DNA from: Spirochaetaceae bacterium
Lineage (GTDB): Bacteria; Spirochaetota; Spirochaetia; Treponematales; Breznakiellaceae
Length of the DNA: 39,915 nt
Reading direction: 5' to 3'
NCBI GenBank assembly: GCA_031276945.1
Contig: JAISMB010000042.1
Coordinates: 1 to 39,915 of the forward strand
In this document: piece after piece, positions 24,140 to 32,772 of the stretch
Layout: every line of letters starts with the position of its first letter
How positions within the stretch are numbered: the stretch's first letter is position 1
The notes under the pieces: generated by a model
The model's input: only the letters and a program-made list of their open reading frames with translations
The model's database searches: none
Told to the model about the DNA's origin: nothing
Translations under genes and position numbers: made by a program

Positions 24140-24196
24140 ACTGGAGCGGCTCAGAGGATGAGCCGTGCAAGAACGATAAACTGAAAGTTGCACCGC

Positions 24197-25360
24197 TTAT
24201 AGCTGACGCCCCGTGGTGATTGCACCGGTAAAGTCGGCTACTGAGGCTGATTTCTCATAAAAGTGCGGGACACCTGCCATAATACCCTCGACGGTGTAGA
24301 ACGGATCGTCCTTTGTCAAAGGCAGCTTGACGGTCGTACCCGTTGCACCGGATTTATAGATAGCGGTAATCAGTTCCAAGGTATTCCGTCCATCAATCCC
24401 CGTAATGAACGGCGGTTTCTGCTGTTCAAGAGCCTTGAGGATATTGTCCAATTCGCCTTTATGGGCTGTGTATTGGAGGGGCGGCAGGCTCTGCTTACAA
24501 TCAGTAAGTTTTTGTTCCAAGTCGCTGTCATGCGCTTCTTGTGGAAAGCCGTTCGGCGCCGCCCTATTGGCGCAGACTTTCCACGGCACTGAAACACGTG
24601 CTTTTTCACCTTGGAAGATGAGCTGCTGCTCCTCGCCGTGGTGAATAACAGAACTGGTTATGTGCGCCAACGCTCCCTGCGGGTACTGAAGGATCGCAAT
24701 AGAAATATCCTCAACCTCCGCATTATGGTGCGCCGCATTCGCCAGTACCGCCGTTACCTTTTCGGGCATACCGAGCATCCAGATGAGCAGGTCTATATGG
24801 TGTACCGCATGGTTTAAGGTGCAGCCACCGCCTTCGCTCTTCCACGTACCGCGCCACCATAAGTCGTAGTAGGATAATCCGCGCCACCACAAGGAATCCA
24901 CTTGCGCATGCAGTACCCGCCCTATCAAGCCTGAATCCACGATCTTCTTGAGCGCCATAACCTCATCGCGAAACCGGTTCTGCGCAATACAGGCAAGCAT
25001 GGTCCCATTCTGCTTCTGGGCATCCAGCATGGCATCGCATTCCGCAAGACTAGCTGCCATAGGCTTTTCCACGACTACATTACAGCCGGCGTTGAGGCAG
25101 TCAATAGCTATGCGTGCATGACAAAACGGCGGCGTACAGATGTCCACCAAATCGATTTTTCCTTTCAGCGCTTCCAGCATCGCGATATGCGAATCAAAGA
25201 CTTCCGCCTCGGTCAGATGGTACTGCTTCTTCGTTTCCCTGCATTTTTCTGGTATTATATCAGCAAGAGCAACGATGGTGCATCGCTGGGGAAAGGCGCA
25301 ATACGCCTCCACGTGGAAGCGAAAAATACTACCCGTTCCTATAAGTGCTACTCTAATCAT
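24197..25360 (-). CDS. Gfo/Idh/MocA-family NAD(P)-dependent oxidoreductase
   Basis: The 387-residue protein has an N-terminal Rossmann fold with VALIGTGSIFRFH at 4-16 and the family signature VVEKPMA at 96-102 (Lys99 and Pro100 are the conserved catalytic/binding pair). The C-terminal half has the expected beta-sheet domain with HAVHHIDLLIWMLG, whose His residues line the active site. Family members oxidise or reduce sugars, inositols and similar hydroxyl compounds; the substrate cannot be predicted. AGGAGGAAAC precedes the ATG. It lies between repeat-rich gaps with no clear operon partner; livH upstream ends 116 bases away on the same strand. Confidence 0.88.
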   Translation of the reverse strand: MIRVALIGTGSIFRFHVEAYCAFPQRCTIVALADIIPEKCRETKKQYHLTEAEVFDSHIAMLEALKGKIDLVDICTPPFCHARIAIDCLNAGCNVVVEKPMAASLAECDAMLDAQKQNGTMLACIAQNRFRDEVMALKKIVDSGLIGRVLHAQVDSLWWRGLSYYDLWWRGTWKSEGGGCTLNHAVHHIDLLIWMLGMPEKVTAVLANAAHHNAEVEDISIAILQYPQGALAHITSSVIHHGEEQQLIFQGEKARVSVPWKVCANRAAPNGFPQEAHDSDLEQKLTDCKQSLPPLQYTAHKGELDNILKALEQQKPPFITGIDGRNTLELITAIYKSGATGTTVKLPLTKDDPFYTVEGIMAGVPHFYEKSASVADFTGAITTGRQL

Positions 25361-25455
25361 TGTTTCCTCCTGAAGGCAATACTACTAGAAAGATAAAAAA
25401 GAAAAAAGAGGGATAATCAGCAAGCCGTTTCAATGCCTGCCACTGGTGAAAGGGG

Positions 25456-25467
25456 GAGGTCTGACCG
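25456..25467. repeat. REP-like repeat at the end of livH
   Basis: GAGGTCTGACCG, the same variant as at 23943 and 23962, lies ten bases past the livH stop, at the point where livM, livG and livF would be expected. Confidence 0.75.
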
Positions 25468-25476
25468 TTTATAACC

Positions 25477-26370
25477 TTATACTTTTTCTATCTGGTTTTT
25501 TCCTAAAAGCCCTGATGGTTTTATTAAGAGGACAATGATAAGCAGAATAAAGGCAAAAGCATCGCGGTAACCGGTGAGAGTCGGAAGGAAAGCTATGATC
25601 ATAATTTCAATAAAGCCCAGCAAAAAACCGCCCAACACCGCACCGGCAATATTACCAATGCCGCCTATGACCGCAGCGATAAAACATTTGAGACCCGGAA
25701 TCATGCCCATAGTCGGGTTAAGCTGCGGGTATTTCAAAGACCACATAATGCCCCCAATAGCCGCAAGAATAGAGCCGATACCAAAGGTAAAAGAAACAAT
25801 CTGGTTTACATCTATACCCATGAGCTGGGCGGCGGCAAGATCCGTTGACACAGCACGCATTGCCATACCGGTTTTAGTTTTCTGGACAATGATCAGTAAG
25901 ACAACTAAGAGTATCGTGGTTATTGCCGGAATGTATAAACTAATAGTAACGAAGGAAATACTGCCTATATGGACAATCTGATTAAAAATCTCAGGCACCA
26001 TAAAGCCTTTGGGACGACCGCCGAAGATAACCGTAGCAAGATTTTCCATGAGAAACGAGGCGCCGATAGCGCTTATCATAATAGAAATCTTCGGCGACTG
26101 GCGTAATGGTTGGTAGGCTACCCGTTCCAAACAGACGCCGAACAATCCGGTAAGTCCCAGCGAGGTAATAAAGCCAGCCCACCACGGCATAACAAAAAGG
26201 CTCATACAGTAGAAAGCTATGTAACCTCCCAGCATGAATATATCGCCGTGCGCAAAGTTAATAAGCCGCAGAATACCATAAACCATGGTATAGCCAATGG
26301 CAATAAGCGCATACAAGCTTCCTAAGGAAAGAGCGTTCGTTAAATATTGTAAAAAAAGCGCGACAGTCAT
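25477..26370 (-). CDS. livH: Branched-chain amino acid ABC transporter permease LivH
   Basis: This is one of the two membrane subunits of the HAAT (Liv) importer. The 297-residue protein has about eight helices. It begins QYLTNALSLGSLYALIAIGY followed by TMVYGILRLINFAHGDIFML, the hallmark N-terminal block of LivH. The coupling region TDLAAAQLMGIDVNQIVSFTFGIGS near 185 and GLKCFIAAVIGGIGNIAGAVLGG near 230 also fit. livK lies 61 bases upstream on the same strand. The usual downstream genes for LivM, LivG and LivF are missing; a repeat copy and an unrelated gene follow. It would need ATPases encoded elsewhere to work. Confidence 0.92.
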   Translation of the reverse strand: MTVALFLQYLTNALSLGSLYALIAIGYTMVYGILRLINFAHGDIFMLGGYIAFYCMSLFVMPWWAGFITSLGLTGLFGVCLERVAYQPLRQSPKISIMISAIGASFLMENLATVIFGGRPKGFMVPEIFNQIVHIGSISFVTISLYIPAITTILLVVLLIIVQKTKTGMAMRAVSTDLAAAQLMGIDVNQIVSFTFGIGSILAAIGGIMWSLKYPQLNPTMGMIPGLKCFIAAVIGGIGNIAGAVLGGFLLGFIEIMIIAFLPTLTGYRDAFAFILLIIVLLIKPSGLLGKNQIEKV

Positions 26371-26431
26371 TGCGCTGCTCCACTAATCAGGATGCGGTCC
26401 AGCCTTGTCATAACAACGCTGGACAAAAGCT

Positions 26432-27589
26432 TTAAGGATTTACAATAGTCTTAAATACGAATTTTCCGCCTTGTACTATTTTAATAAAGGCACTCTTGGT
26501 TGCATCGCCGTTAGCATCCAGCGTTACGGTGCCGGCAGCGCCGACAAAGCCGGAAGTTCGAGCAATGGCATCCCGTATCTTTTGGCGGTCAGTGGAGCCG
26601 GCACGTTTCAGCGCATCAAGGGCAACAAGGTAGCCGTCATACCCCAGAGCTGTAACTGCGGCTGGCTCTTTATTATACCGCGCCCGGTATTCTCTGAGGA
26701 AGGTCTCTGCAACCGGATTGGCGGCATATTCTGAAGCAAAGAAGGTTGAGAAGACAGCGCCTTCAATCCGTTCACGCCCGACATCAATGAACTCAGGCGT
26801 TTCCCAAGTATCACCGCCGAGGAATGGTATGGTAAGTCCGAGTTCACGTGCCTGCTTCATAACCAGCGCAGATTCGGTGTAATTGCCCGGCGCAAAAATA
26901 ACATCCGGCTTGAGCGCGCTAATTGCCGTAACTTGGGCGCTGAAATCCTGATCGCCTGTGTTGTAATCAACAGTTGCAAGTATAGCCTCCGGATTTCCCG
27001 TCAGCGTTTTGAATGTGTCGGCAAAGAATTTGGCAAGCCCTACAGAATAATCATTCGACACTTCCCGAACTAAGACGGCAGTCCGCGCATGAATCTCGTT
27101 GAAGGCATAATTTGCCATAACAGTCCCTTGAAACGGATCGATAAAACAGACGCGGAAATAATAGTCATTGCCAGCCGTTACCAGCGGATTAGTACACGAC
27201 AAGCCGATAGCCGGAACTCCCGCCTCTTTCGCCACCTCTCCGCCTGCCATTGCCAGTGAAGAACCCCATGAGCCGAGTAGAAGCGTTACTTTGTCCCGGT
27301 CAATCAGGCGCTGTACTGCATTAGCCGCCTCAACTTTATCGGATTTATTATCTGTTATCACCAGTTCTACGGTGTAGGTCGTAGCGCCGATAGTAACGGT
27401 CGGATAAAGCTCATGGGCAAGCCGTATACCTTCTACTTCCATGGCACCACCTGCCGCGTTTGCCCCGGTCATAGGCTCAAAGACACCGATTTTAATAACC
27501 GTGCCTGCTGTCCCAGAGTCCTGAGAACCGCGCGCGAAAACCGGTGCCATAAGCACGGTAACCAACGTCAGCATTAGTAATTGTTTCAT
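26432..27589 (-). CDS. livK: Branched-chain amino acid-type periplasmic binding protein
   Basis: This is a type I periplasmic-binding protein of 385 residues. The leader MKQLLMLTLVTVLMAPVFARG is a signal peptide without lipobox cysteine, similar to that of PstS here. IKIGVFEPMTGANAAGGAME is the typical first strand and loop of LivJ/LivK-type proteins, and LLLGSWGSSLAMAGGEVAKE with VPAIGLSCTNPLVT is the ligand-binding region. It should deliver leucine, isoleucine, valine or related amides to LivH. AAGGAGGAATTGTT precedes the ATG and a promoter lies about 45 bases upstream, so it is the first gene of the unit. Confidence 0.9.
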   Translation of the reverse strand: MKQLLMLTLVTVLMAPVFARGSQDSGTAGTVIKIGVFEPMTGANAAGGAMEVEGIRLAHELYPTVTIGATTYTVELVITDNKSDKVEAANAVQRLIDRDKVTLLLGSWGSSLAMAGGEVAKEAGVPAIGLSCTNPLVTAGNDYYFRVCFIDPFQGTVMANYAFNEIHARTAVLVREVSNDYSVGLAKFFADTFKTLTGNPEAILATVDYNTGDQDFSAQVTAISALKPDVIFAPGNYTESALVMKQARELGLTIPFLGGDTWETPEFIDVGRERIEGAVFSTFFASEYAANPVAETFLREYRARYNKEPAAVTALGYDGYLVALDALKRAGSTDRQKIRDAIARTSGFVGAAGTVTLDANGDATKSAFIKIVQGGKFVFKTIVNP

Positions 27590-27619
27590 AACAATTCCTC
27601 CTTAAATAGCGATAGTAAA

Positions 27620-27648
27620 ACTTTAGAGAAAAACTACCGCCTCGTCAA
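27620..27648 (-). promoter_or_regulatory. Promoter of livK-livH
   Basis: On the minus strand TTGACG (27648-27643) and TAAAGT (27625-27620) are separated by 17 bases, about 30 bases before the livK ATG. Confidence 0.5.
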
Positions 27649-27675
27649 CAGGTTATCAAGCACAGTTACACAGTT

Positions 27676-27710
27676 AGGTTAGACCTCGAAGGCACGATGG
27701 GTCAGACCTA
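27676..27710. repeat. REP-like repeat pair upstream of livK
   Basis: AGGTTAGACCTC at 27676-27687 and GGGTCAGACCTA at 27699-27710 lie 23 bases apart. A degenerate third copy, GAGGTCAGATCT, is at 27953-27964. Confidence 0.7.
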
Positions 27711-27762
27711 AGCGGGCCTCTTATGCCAGAAGCGGCATTCAGAAAAAAAATAACCAAGATAC

Positions 27763-27852
27763 GTAGGCTACTCGCTATGCTCAATGTTCTGAGCTCTTTC
27801 TTGCCGCTTTCTCTGTTCGATCTATCTTTCTTGCCTTTTGACGCTCTCCTAA
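27763..27852 (+). mobile_element. Solo end of an IS5-family element
   Basis: This aligns with the 3' end of copy A read on the minus strand: CTACTCG-TATGCT, then CTTTCTTGCCGCT-TCT, ATCTATCTT and CCTTTTGACG. The terminal GACGACACC is degenerate here (GACGCTCTCC). Only about 90 bases remain. I see no gene in the rest of 27590-28083 beyond promoters and repeats. Confidence 0.7.
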
Positions 27853-27859
27853 AAACTAC

Positions 27860-27887
27860 TTGACATTTAAATAAATCTCGCTATATT
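27860..27887 (+). promoter_or_regulatory. Promoter upstream of the acidic-protein gene
   Basis: TTGACA (27860-27865), a 16-base spacer and TATATT (27882-27887) lie right after the IS5 end. The next gene on this strand begins at 28084, so the leader would be nearly 190 bases long. A 7-base hairpin GGTGGGA-AACAA-TCCCGCC sits inside the leader at about 28029. Confidence 0.45.
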
Positions 27888-28083
27888 CCAAGCTATACTA
27901 CTAAAAAATGCTAAAAGAATAGGTAGGCTTTGAGAGATGCTCCTCAAAACAAGAGGTCAGATCTTTTTATGACAAAGCGGCTAGACGCTTGACTTCTCGG
28001 ACAGACGAGCATTTCTTTTAACAAGGAGGGTGGGAAACAATCCCGCCGGCGTTTCATCTTTTTCCCGTTGATGAAAAAGGTGT

Positions 28084-28395
28084 ATGGAGCACGCCGTATT
28101 TTTTATGGTTTTACGTGAAACTACTGATGCTGAAGTATCGTTGTCGTTAATGGCATGGGCAGATGGATCGCCTGATAGTACCCCGTCTTCTCATTTTATT
28201 TTTAGTGATGAAGACGAGGAAGAGGAAGACGATGATGAAGATGCCGAGAACTTTGATGATATTGACGATTTTGATGATGATGATTTTGACGAGGACGACG
28301 ATCTCTTAGAAGATCAAGATAATGATTTTGATGATGATTATGATGAAGATGCTCTTGACGATGCTGGTGATTACAGCGATGACTTTGATGACTAA
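28084..28395 (+). CDS. Small very acidic protein, function unknown
   Basis: The 103-residue protein has a conventional first 42 residues (VFFMVLRETTDAEVSLSLMAW followed by ADGSPDSTPSSHFIF) and then about 60 residues made almost only of Asp and Glu with spaced Phe, Leu and Tyr. The codons are simple GAT/GAC/GAA runs. The folded part resembles nothing I can name; the tail recalls the disordered acidic tails of RNA polymerase delta and of histone-like or DNA-mimic proteins. The upstream in-frame stop at 28072 leaves ATG 28084 as the only good start; AAAAAGG is close to it. The stop overlaps the rsfS stop (convergent, by four bases). Confidence 0.7.
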   Translation: MEHAVFFMVLRETTDAEVSLSLMAWADGSPDSTPSSHFIFSDEDEEEEDDDEDAENFDDIDDFDDDDFDEDDDLLEDQDNDFDDDYDEDALDDAGDYSDDFDD

Positions 28396-28766
28396 ATTAA
28401 CGGCACCGTATCCGATTCACCGCTAAAAGCCCAGAGCCGCTCTAGATCATAGAATGAACGGCTCTGCGCTGTCATCAAGTGGATAACGACAGTCCCTAAA
28501 TCTATAATTACCCACTCATCACTGGTGCTAAAGCCTTTAATCCCGGTGCGTTTCTTACTACGCACCGGTTCAAGTCCCTGTTCGGAACAAAATTCCATAA
28601 TATGCTTTTCTATACCGCGTAAGTGTGCCGCACTCGTTACGGTCGCCAGTACAAAAAAATCTGCCCATGAGCAGGTAGCGCGGATGTCCATTACACGAAC
28701 ATCAATACCTTTATGTTCTTGAATCAAGGCGGCACATTGTTCAACCACCGATAACATAGCGTCCAT
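28392..28766 (-). CDS. rsfS: Ribosomal silencing factor RsfS
   Basis: RsfS binds protein L14 of the large subunit and blocks subunit joining when nutrients are scarce. The 124-residue product shows the family pattern: GIDVRVMDIRATCSWADFFV, a HLRGIEKHIMEF helix and SDEWVIIDLGTVVIHLMTAQ, ending with YDLERLW. GGGAGGG lies before ATG 28766, so I prefer it over an in-frame ATG five codons earlier. The start lies inside the end of the LCP gene (26-base overlap). It is the last gene of the housekeeping run that starts with rplU. Confidence 0.93.
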   Translation of the reverse strand: MDAMLSVVEQCAALIQEHKGIDVRVMDIRATCSWADFFVLATVTSAAHLRGIEKHIMEFCSEQGLEPVRSKKRTGIKGFSTSDEWVIIDLGTVVIHLMTAQSRSFYDLERLWAFSGESDTVPLI

Positions 28767-29943
28767 CAAAATCCCTCCCAATAATAACAGTAAAATCTAA
28801 CCGGTATTCAAAATTATAGAGTTCATCATCCAAGTTTTTTACTTCCGGCGCCTCATATTTAATATTTTTACACCGAATAATATCGGCAAATGATTCTACC
28901 ATCTGTAGAGAACCTGAATGATCAATAATAAGTGTTTTATCGTAATTATTGCTGTCAGCATTACCCACTGCAACAACATCATAGCCAAAATCACGCAATA
29001 ATTCTGCGGTTCTTCCGGCTAACCCATTAGCCGTTGTTCCATTGAGTACTTCCACACTCCACACACGTTCGCTTTCTCCTTGATCCATGAGCGTTAAGCT
29101 CCCGAGTGTTTTGCGCACAATATCCTTAATGAGACTGCCATTATAGGTGGGAAAAAGAAGCAGCTGTCCAGACATATCACGCAGACTACCACTGACCGTT
29201 TGAATACTCAGTCTATCTATATTGATACCAGTATATTCATCAAAAATGCTCGTAAAACTGCGTTTATGAGCATTGGTTTTGAGCAATGATTGGTACAGTT
29301 GAGCAATACCTTGGGTTTTTAACATTTCATTTTGCTCACGTAGACGCCGCAGTAATCCTAAAAAAAGACGCTGACGGCGAGAATTGATAGACTCTCTGGT
29401 ATCATCCGGCAGCACATAGGTTAAGTAAATTTTAGCTTTATCACCATCAAGCCGAGTGAGACCGGGCGGAAAAAGAATAGGCGCTACCGTGTCGTACTCT
29501 TCAACTGGTGTGGGAATGAGTATGTCCACTCCCTCAATAAGATCAACAATTTTTCCTAAATTATCGAGATTGATAATGAATGAAAAATTTATCTCAATGT
29601 CAAGAAGCCGCTCTATTTCTTTTTGAAAATCTTCAATAGAGCGAGTATCGTACACAGCATCAATGCGATCAACCATGTTGAGCTTTTGTAAGATTAAACC
29701 TAAATCACCGGGGATATCAAAAATAGTTGCGCGTTTATTTGCCGGATAATACATAAGCACATAGGTAGATAAAGGTTTTCCTTTCTCCTCAATCACAAAA
29801 AGCGAATGAATGACTCTATCTTTCTGAATAATATCAGAATCCGGCTTCAGTATAGTAACAATAAAAACAGTACTGGCAATTACTATGGCAATGATTAAAA
29901 AAAGAAAAATAAAAGAAGTATCAAAATTAATCCGTTGCATCAT
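28741..29943 (-). CDS. LytR-CpsA-Psr (LCP) family protein with LytR_C-type domain
   Basis: The 400-residue protein has one N-terminal membrane helix (about 8-32), then an extracytoplasmic LCP domain (about 45-240). Key positions include IFDIPGDLGLIL, the stretch with VDRIDAVYDT, and DTRESINSRRQRLFLGLLRR, the Arg-rich motif that binds the polyprenyl pyrophosphate head group. The C-terminal part has WSVEVLNGTTANGLAGRTAE and LLRDFGYDVVAVGNADS, a LytR_C domain. LCP enzymes attach glycopolymers to the wall or to lipids. The TRESINSRRQR motif is intact, but the first LCP motifs are weak. The ATG at 29943 overlaps the nadD-yqeK stop; 29955 is the alternative start. Confidence 0.82.
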   Translation of the reverse strand: MMQRINFDTSFIFLFLIIAIVIASTVFIVTILKPDSDIIQKDRVIHSLFVIEEKGKPLSTYVLMYYPANKRATIFDIPGDLGLILQKLNMVDRIDAVYDTRSIEDFQKEIERLLDIEINFSFIINLDNLGKIVDLIEGVDILIPTPVEEYDTVAPILFPPGLTRLDGDKAKIYLTYVLPDDTRESINSRRQRLFLGLLRRLREQNEMLKTQGIAQLYQSLLKTNAHKRSFTSIFDEYTGINIDRLSIQTVSGSLRDMSGQLLLFPTYNGSLIKDIVRKTLGSLTLMDQGESERVWSVEVLNGTTANGLAGRTAELLRDFGYDVVAVGNADSNNYDKTLIIDHSGSLQMVESFADIIRCKNIKYEAPEVKNLDDELYNFEYRLDFTVIIGRDFDGRYVIGG

Positions 29944-31133
29944 GGCACTTTGCATTCGAGCAAAGAGAGAGTTTCCGGAGAAACATCCTGTTTTTGAGAA
30001 TGGAGATAGGACACTGAAGCAGTAACTACTGCATTAAATGCCTGATCAAGGGTAGCATTTTGCACATACGCCCGTAGAGCAGGATCCACGTCTTGTCGCG
30101 AGACTTCTACTTTGTCAGCAAGGTACAGTATTTTTGCTAGAGGTCCCATACCGGGCTCTCCAACCGTATGTACCCGTACCGCTTCTAAGAGCGCCGCATC
30201 AGTAATGCCAAAACAATCATGCAGTAATACAGCACCGGCTCGTGCATGCAGGAGCACCGTTTTTTTTTCTTCTAAAGAAGACAGACCTCGTCCATCGTTC
30301 AAAGCATAGCGTTTTAATATATCATCCGTACATTCTCTGCATATATCGTGAGTAATACCAGCAAGGTAGCCTTCATTTTCATCAAGATCATAATGCCGGC
30401 ATAAATCGGCACATAAAAGAGCAACATTACGGGAATGTAAAAACCGAGGCAGACTTAAGTACCGGTATACAGTTTGTTCCATAAACGAAAGGAAGCTGGG
30501 CAGCACTGAAGTATGCGGTGCAGAACAACCGTATAAACCGTGGTCACGGATAAAATCACGAACAGCCGGTGGTACCAAGTAATGCCACGGCTTCCCGGTC
30601 CGAATAAAATCCCGTACCATACTTGATGAAATATTCATAATACTATTATGGAGCTGCCGGTAAGGAAAAGGAAAGTCTAGTTTTTTTTCTGATGTCCGGT
30701 TTGCTACAATCAATTCAGTCTGAGCAATAAGTTTTGCCACATGCTTCCATTGGGGCAAACCGGCAAGTACGTCATCACCAATAATCAAGCCTACTTTTCC
30801 AGAAGGCTTATACCGTTTAATAATAGTAGTAACGGTATCAATAGTATATGAGATTCCTCCCCGTCTAATTTCACAGTCATCGACAGTCAAGCTGCTATCT
30901 CCGGCAAGGGATGCTGCGAGCATAGCCAGCCGGCTGGCAGATGATTCTATTTGTAGTGCTGATTTGAACGGCGATTGTGCTGTTGGTATAAATATAACTC
31001 TATCGTAATCGCCCGTTCTACATACCGCATCGGCTAAAGACAGATGCCCATTGTGTACCGGATCAAAACTACCACCAAGGACAGCTAATCTTATAGGAGA
31101 ACGAGGGTGAAAAGAATCGTATGCTTCTTCCAA
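29940..31133 (-). CDS. nadD: Fused nicotinate-nucleotide adenylyltransferase (NadD) and YqeK-type HD hydrolase
   Basis: Residues about 14-200 are NadD, which turns nicotinate mononucleotide into deamido-NAD: GGSFDPVHNGHL at 20-31 is the nucleotidyltransferase motif, and ISSSMVRDFI is the ISSS(T)xxR motif. Residues about 210-395 are a YqeK-type HD domain with HSRNVALLCADLCRHY, a metal-binding GITHDICRE and VLLHARAGAVLL; YqeK enzymes hydrolyse diadenosine tetraphosphate. In many bacteria the two are neighbouring genes. A fused form fits a spirochaete. It lies between obg (ten-base gap) and the LCP gene (four-base overlap). Confidence 0.93.
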   Translation of the reverse strand: MEEAYDSFHPRSPIRLAVLGGSFDPVHNGHLSLADAVCRTGDYDRVIFIPTAQSPFKSALQIESSASRLAMLAASLAGDSSLTVDDCEIRRGGISYTIDTVTTIIKRYKPSGKVGLIIGDDVLAGLPQWKHVAKLIAQTELIVANRTSEKKLDFPFPYRQLHNSIMNISSSMVRDFIRTGKPWHYLVPPAVRDFIRDHGLYGCSAPHTSVLPSFLSFMEQTVYRYLSLPRFLHSRNVALLCADLCRHYDLDENEGYLAGITHDICRECTDDILKRYALNDGRGLSSLEEKKTVLLHARAGAVLLHDCFGITDAALLEAVRVHTVGEPGMGPLAKILYLADKVEVSRQDVDPALRAYVQNATLDQAFNAVVTASVSYLHSQKQDVSPETLSLLECKVP

Positions 31134-31143
31134 ATTAGTCTCC

Positions 31144-32175
31144 TCACACCGGATTATTACGTATTCCTTCGTGTGCTTCTGTATTCTTTGTAGAGTTACT
31201 AACCAGTTGAAGAAAACAACGTGTTAGCTCTGCTAGTCCTTGACCGGAATAAACCGAAACTCCAATGATATGCTCATGAGGATATTTTTCCTTGAGCTGC
31301 TCTAGATGCTCGGTAGCATGCTCTGTATCAGTTTTTGAAGCAACAATTATCCGGCGTTTTTTAGACAATGCAGCGGAAAAGACGGTTAATTCATGACAAA
31401 GCACATCAAATGCAGTAATGAAATGTTCATCTGATACATCAATGACAAACGCAAGTGCGGCTGTTCGGGAAATATGTTTTAGAAAGTGTATGCCCAACCC
31501 CAAGCCTTCAGAGGCTCCTTCAAGTATACCGGGAATATCTGCAAGAATAATATCACGATCAGCTATGGTTAATATGCCAAGGTTAGGTATTTTTGTAGTA
31601 AAAGGATAAGGGGCAATTTTTGGACGTGCATTGGTAAAACGATCTAAGAGTGATGATTTTCCAGCATTAGGAAACCCAATTAAACCAATATCAGCTATAA
31701 GTCGTAATTCAACTCGGAGAGATTTACGGATTGCAGGCTGCCCCGGCAAAGCTTTCTGAGGAGCTTGATTTATTGATGACTTAAAGTGAATATTACCCCA
31801 GCCACCATTCCCACCACGCAAAAATACGAAATCCGCCTCATTATTACCAAAATCATGAATAAGTTCACCGGTATCAGCATCAAACAAGGCTGTTCCTGGT
31901 GGAACTGGGATAATGGCATGTTCACCATTGTGTCCATAACAACCGGCTCCCTGTCCATCTTGCCCATTTTCTGCCTTAAATAAGGGGCGGTGCCGCAGAT
32001 GTGCTAAGGTGCGCAGATCCCGGCGCACGGTAAAAATAACATCACCCCCTCGTCCACCATCCCCTCCTGCCGGCCCACCGTGAGGAACAAATCTTTCACG
32101 CCGGAATGCAATACAACCATTACCACCAGCTCCAGAAGCTACCTCAATAAGAGCCTCATCGGCAAATTTTTCCAT
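31144..32175 (-). CDS. obg: Obg/CgtA GTPase
   Basis: Obg is a GTPase for large-subunit assembly and stress signalling. The N-terminal Obg fold (about 1-158) is glycine-rich: VASGAGGNGCIAFRRERFVP, HGGPAGGDGGRGGDV. The G domain follows, with G1 GFPNAGKSS near 166, a G3 region DIPGILEGASEGLGLGIHFL and G4 ASKTDTE. At 343 residues it lacks the C-terminal OCT domain of the longer forms. The start overlaps the rpmA stop by one base (TAATG), and nadD follows after ten bases. The L21-Prp-L27-Obg order is the widely conserved one. Confidence 0.96.
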   Translation of the reverse strand: MEKFADEALIEVASGAGGNGCIAFRRERFVPHGGPAGGDGGRGGDVIFTVRRDLRTLAHLRHRPLFKAENGQDGQGAGCYGHNGEHAIIPVPPGTALFDADTGELIHDFGNNEADFVFLRGGNGGWGNIHFKSSINQAPQKALPGQPAIRKSLRVELRLIADIGLIGFPNAGKSSLLDRFTNARPKIAPYPFTTKIPNLGILTIADRDIILADIPGILEGASEGLGLGIHFLKHISRTAALAFVIDVSDEHFITAFDVLCHELTVFSAALSKKRRIIVASKTDTEHATEHLEQLKEKYPHEHIIGVSVYSGQGLAELTRCFLQLVSNSTKNTEAHEGIRNNPV

Positions 32176-32432
32176 TAGTTTGTTGCTGCAACAACTCCGG
32201 CAAATTTGCGACCTCGACGTGTTGTAAATGATACAGTGCCATCAACTAAAGCAAAAAGTGTCCAGTCTCCGCCACAACCTACATTCACGCCTGGATGAAT
32301 CTTGGTACCACGCTGTCTTACTATAATAGTACCTGCTTTTACTCTTTTCCCCCCAAGTGCTTTAACACCTAAATATTGAGGGTTAGAATCTCGCCCATTT
32401 TTGGCACCGCTGCCACCTCGTTTTCTTGCCAT
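32175..32432 (-). CDS. rpmA: Ribosomal protein L27
   Basis: L27 reaches into the peptidyl-transferase centre with its N-terminus. The 85-residue protein begins [20 protein letters not shown], the classic short start, and continues [20 protein letters not shown]. It lacks the FF-containing N-terminal extension that Firmicutes and some others cut with Prp, although prp lies directly upstream. GAGGAATAATATA lies before the ATG, where the GAGGA is also the end of prp. It overlaps obg by one base. Confidence 0.97.
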   Translation of the reverse strand: MARKRGGSGAKNGRDSNPQYLGVKALGGKRVKAGTIIVRQRGTKIHPGVNVGCGGDWTLFALVDGTVSFTTRRGRKFAGVVAATN

Positions 32433-32436
32433 TATA

Positions 32437-32772
32437 TTATTCCTCCATGTATATTTTTACTGTACAAAACTGTGGATAGTCTTCAGATACAGACTGTAGT
32501 CCTTCTTTAAGGAAGGAGCCGACTGCAAAAAGAAAAGCGGCAGTAGATTCTTCTGTTGCTTCAGCTTCCAAAAAGAAAGTACCTCGTTTCGAGGCATCTT
32601 CCCATAATCTTATATCGGCCTTTTTAAGAAGTGTGCGGTATGTTGTTCTTAATAAGACTGAAACAGCAGCACAGACTATATCATTTCCTTTGTAACCGGC
32701 GCCAGCATGTCCATCTGCCCGGCACCGTTTCAGTAACCCGAAATGATCAAAATACAATTCAATACTTATCAT
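32437..32772 (-). CDS. prp: Ribosomal-processing cysteine protease Prp (YsxB family)
   Basis: The 111-residue protein shows the catalytic pair of the family: His22 in [20 protein letters not shown] and Cys34 in the same block. Length and position between rplU and rpmA are typical. Prp removes an N-terminal extension from L27 in Firmicutes. In this window L27 has no such extension, so the target must be different or the protein has another role. Its start overlaps the rplU stop by four bases; rpmA follows after four. Confidence 0.9.
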   Translation of the reverse strand: MISIELYFDHFGLLKRCRADGHAGAGYKGNDIVCAAVSVLLRTTYRTLLKKADIRLWEDASKRGTFFLEAEATEESTAAFLFAVGSFLKEGLQSVSEDYPQFCTVKIYMEE

